A stretch of DNA of 7,103 nt from an uncultured Cellvibrio sp. (lineage in GTDB: Bacteria > Pseudomonadota > Gammaproteobacteria > Pseudomonadales > Cellvibrionaceae): the NCBI GenBank assembly GCA_946482385.1, contig CAMLRI010000105.1:1-7103 (forward strand), written 5' to 3'. The position numbers were made by a program, and so were the translations under genes. This document shows, piece by piece, positions 6,269 to 7,103 of the stretch (positions within the stretch are counted from its first letter, which is position 1; the number at the start of each line of letters is the position of its first letter). The notes under the pieces are model-generated. The model did not search any database and was not told where the DNA came from. It worked only from the letters and a program-made list of their open reading frames with translations.

Positions 6269-7103
6269 TTAATTGGCTTGCAGTTGGTAGGGCTTAACCT
6301 GGTAACCGCGCTGCCGTAATTGCGCCAGCAGGCCATCTTTGCCCGACAGGTGCAGCGCGCCCACCAACACCAGTTCGCGCTCGGGGGTTTGCAACAGCGC
6401 CTGTATCTGCGGCAGCCAGGCCTGGTTGCGGTTGCTCACCAGCACTTGGTACACCTCGGGCATTTCGCTGCGCATATTGCCGGCCAGGTCTTTATCCAAG
6501 GCCTCCAGCTTGCCCTGGCGCCAGTGGCTGACCATGGTGTCGATCATGGATTCCATATTGCGCAGATCGCGCAGGGTGGAGCGCATCACGGCATCGCCGT
6601 CCACCTCGGTCAATTGCTTCATGTAAGCCACCACCTGATCCGTTGTTTCCAACTCCTTGAGTGGCTTGTTGTCGGCGCGCGCCTTGCGGTCAAAATGCAT
6701 ATCCACCCCATCGCCCATACCCAAGCGCTGGGCCTCGGTCACCGTGAGCATCAGGCTGACGAACAGCGGCTTGAAATGGTTGACCTGGGCCAGGGGAAAC
6801 TGGCGCTTTTCCGCATAGGCTTGCAGCTGCGCCCACAACTCGGGGGAAAGGGATTGGGACAGGCTTTCGCCCTGGCTATAGCTCATCACCTGGGCCAACT
6901 TGGCACCAAACTCGGGCGAATTGGCCTGTTGCAGATCGGCCTCCAACACCAGCTGCTGCGCCTGCTGGTAGGCCTGCTCGAATTCCGCCGGCAGGGGGTA
7001 ATCGCGGCTGCGCAGAATGTGGATGGTGCCGCCCAGGTAGAGTTTGTGCTCGCCTTTGCTGACCTCGTAAAGGCTGGTTTGCGCCTGCCCCGGCAGGGCA
7101 ATC
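6269..7103 (-). CDS. TraB/GumN-family protein (5' end beyond right edge)
   Basis: Probable exported protein of the TraB/PrgY/GumN family, relatives of Tiki-type proteins proposed to be metal-dependent proteases; the role of bacterial members is mostly unknown. The frame is open from the right edge to TAA at 6269-6271, giving 277 visible codons. Family marks are GGTIHIL (24-30 of the visible part), YPLPAEFEQAYQQA (35-48), LVLEADL (51-57), GMGDGVDMHF (128-137), LKELET (149-154) and near the end GALHLSGKDGLL (248-259), matching the conserved N-terminal GTxH and C-terminal GxxH elements. The first visible residues IALPGQAQTS look like the end of a signal peptide with cleavage after GQA, so only some 15-25 residues should be missing. 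An internal GTG at 6949 could be taken for the start, but it would cut off the conserved GTIH motif. It is first in the visible operon order. Confidence 0.9.
   Translation of the reverse strand, partial: IALPGQAQTSLYEVSKGEHKLYLGGTIHILRSRDYPLPAEFEQAYQQAQQLVLEADLQQANSPEFGAKLAQVMSYSQGESLSQSLSPELWAQLQAYAEKRQFPLAQVNHFKPLFVSLMLTVTEAQRLGMGDGVDMHFDRKARADNKPLKELETTDQVVAYMKQLTEVDGDAVMRSTLRDLRNMESMIDTMVSHWRQGKLEALDKDLAGNMRSEMPEVYQVLVSNRNQAWLPQIQALLQTPERELVLVGALHLSGKDGLLAQLRQRGYQVKPYQLQAN

Noticed and set aside
6947..6949. GTG as the start codon of the TraB/GumN-family gene
   Set aside because: The same frame stays open to the right edge and codes for the conserved GTIH motif and YPLP region upstream of it, so the true start is outside the window.

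Overview
The window is one strand of tightly packed, co-directional genes, all read right to left on the minus strand. It has no intergenic stretch longer than 29 bases, no RNA gene, no mobile element and no CRISPR array. The organism looks like a Gram-negative bacterium: there is an outer-membrane-type lipoprotein signal, a TraB/GumN-family exported protein and Shine-Dalgarno sites of the AAGGAG/GGAG type. The moderately high GC and a long serine-rich tail on an exported enzyme recall gammaproteobacteria of the Cellvibrio/Saccharophagus group. That assignment is inferred from style and is not proven.

In transcription order (right to left): (1) a TraB/GumN-family protein whose 5' end lies beyond the right edge (6269-7103). 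After a 29-base gap with a strong ribosome site comes (2) an ABC ATPase of the YtrB type (5364-6239). It overlaps by ATGA (3) a Trp-rich 458-residue membrane protein that reads as two fused six-helix permease halves (3991-5367). Two bases on is (4) a short YtrA-type GntR repressor (3608-3988). Two bases on is (5) a lipoprotein alpha/beta hydrolase of the TAP/S33 peptidase type with a poly-serine C-terminal tail (1920-3605). It overlaps by ATGA (6) a NatA-type ABC ATPase (1156-1923), which overlaps by 14 bases (7) a NatB-type ABC permease that runs off the left edge (1-1169).

The layout argues for a single transcription unit. A GntR regulator sits in the middle, with one complete ABC system upstream and a second downstream, and a membrane-anchored secreted peptidase is coupled translationally to the second. 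By analogy with Bacillus ytr operons (cell-wall-antibiotic response) and NatAB exporters, the cluster could be an envelope-stress or peptide/toxicant export and degradation module. The gene families are recognisable; the combination and its purpose are inference. The main points for a second look are the fused permease, the terminal poly-Ser tail encoded by a hexanucleotide tandem repeat, and the association of two different ABC exporters with a surface peptidase under one GntR gene.
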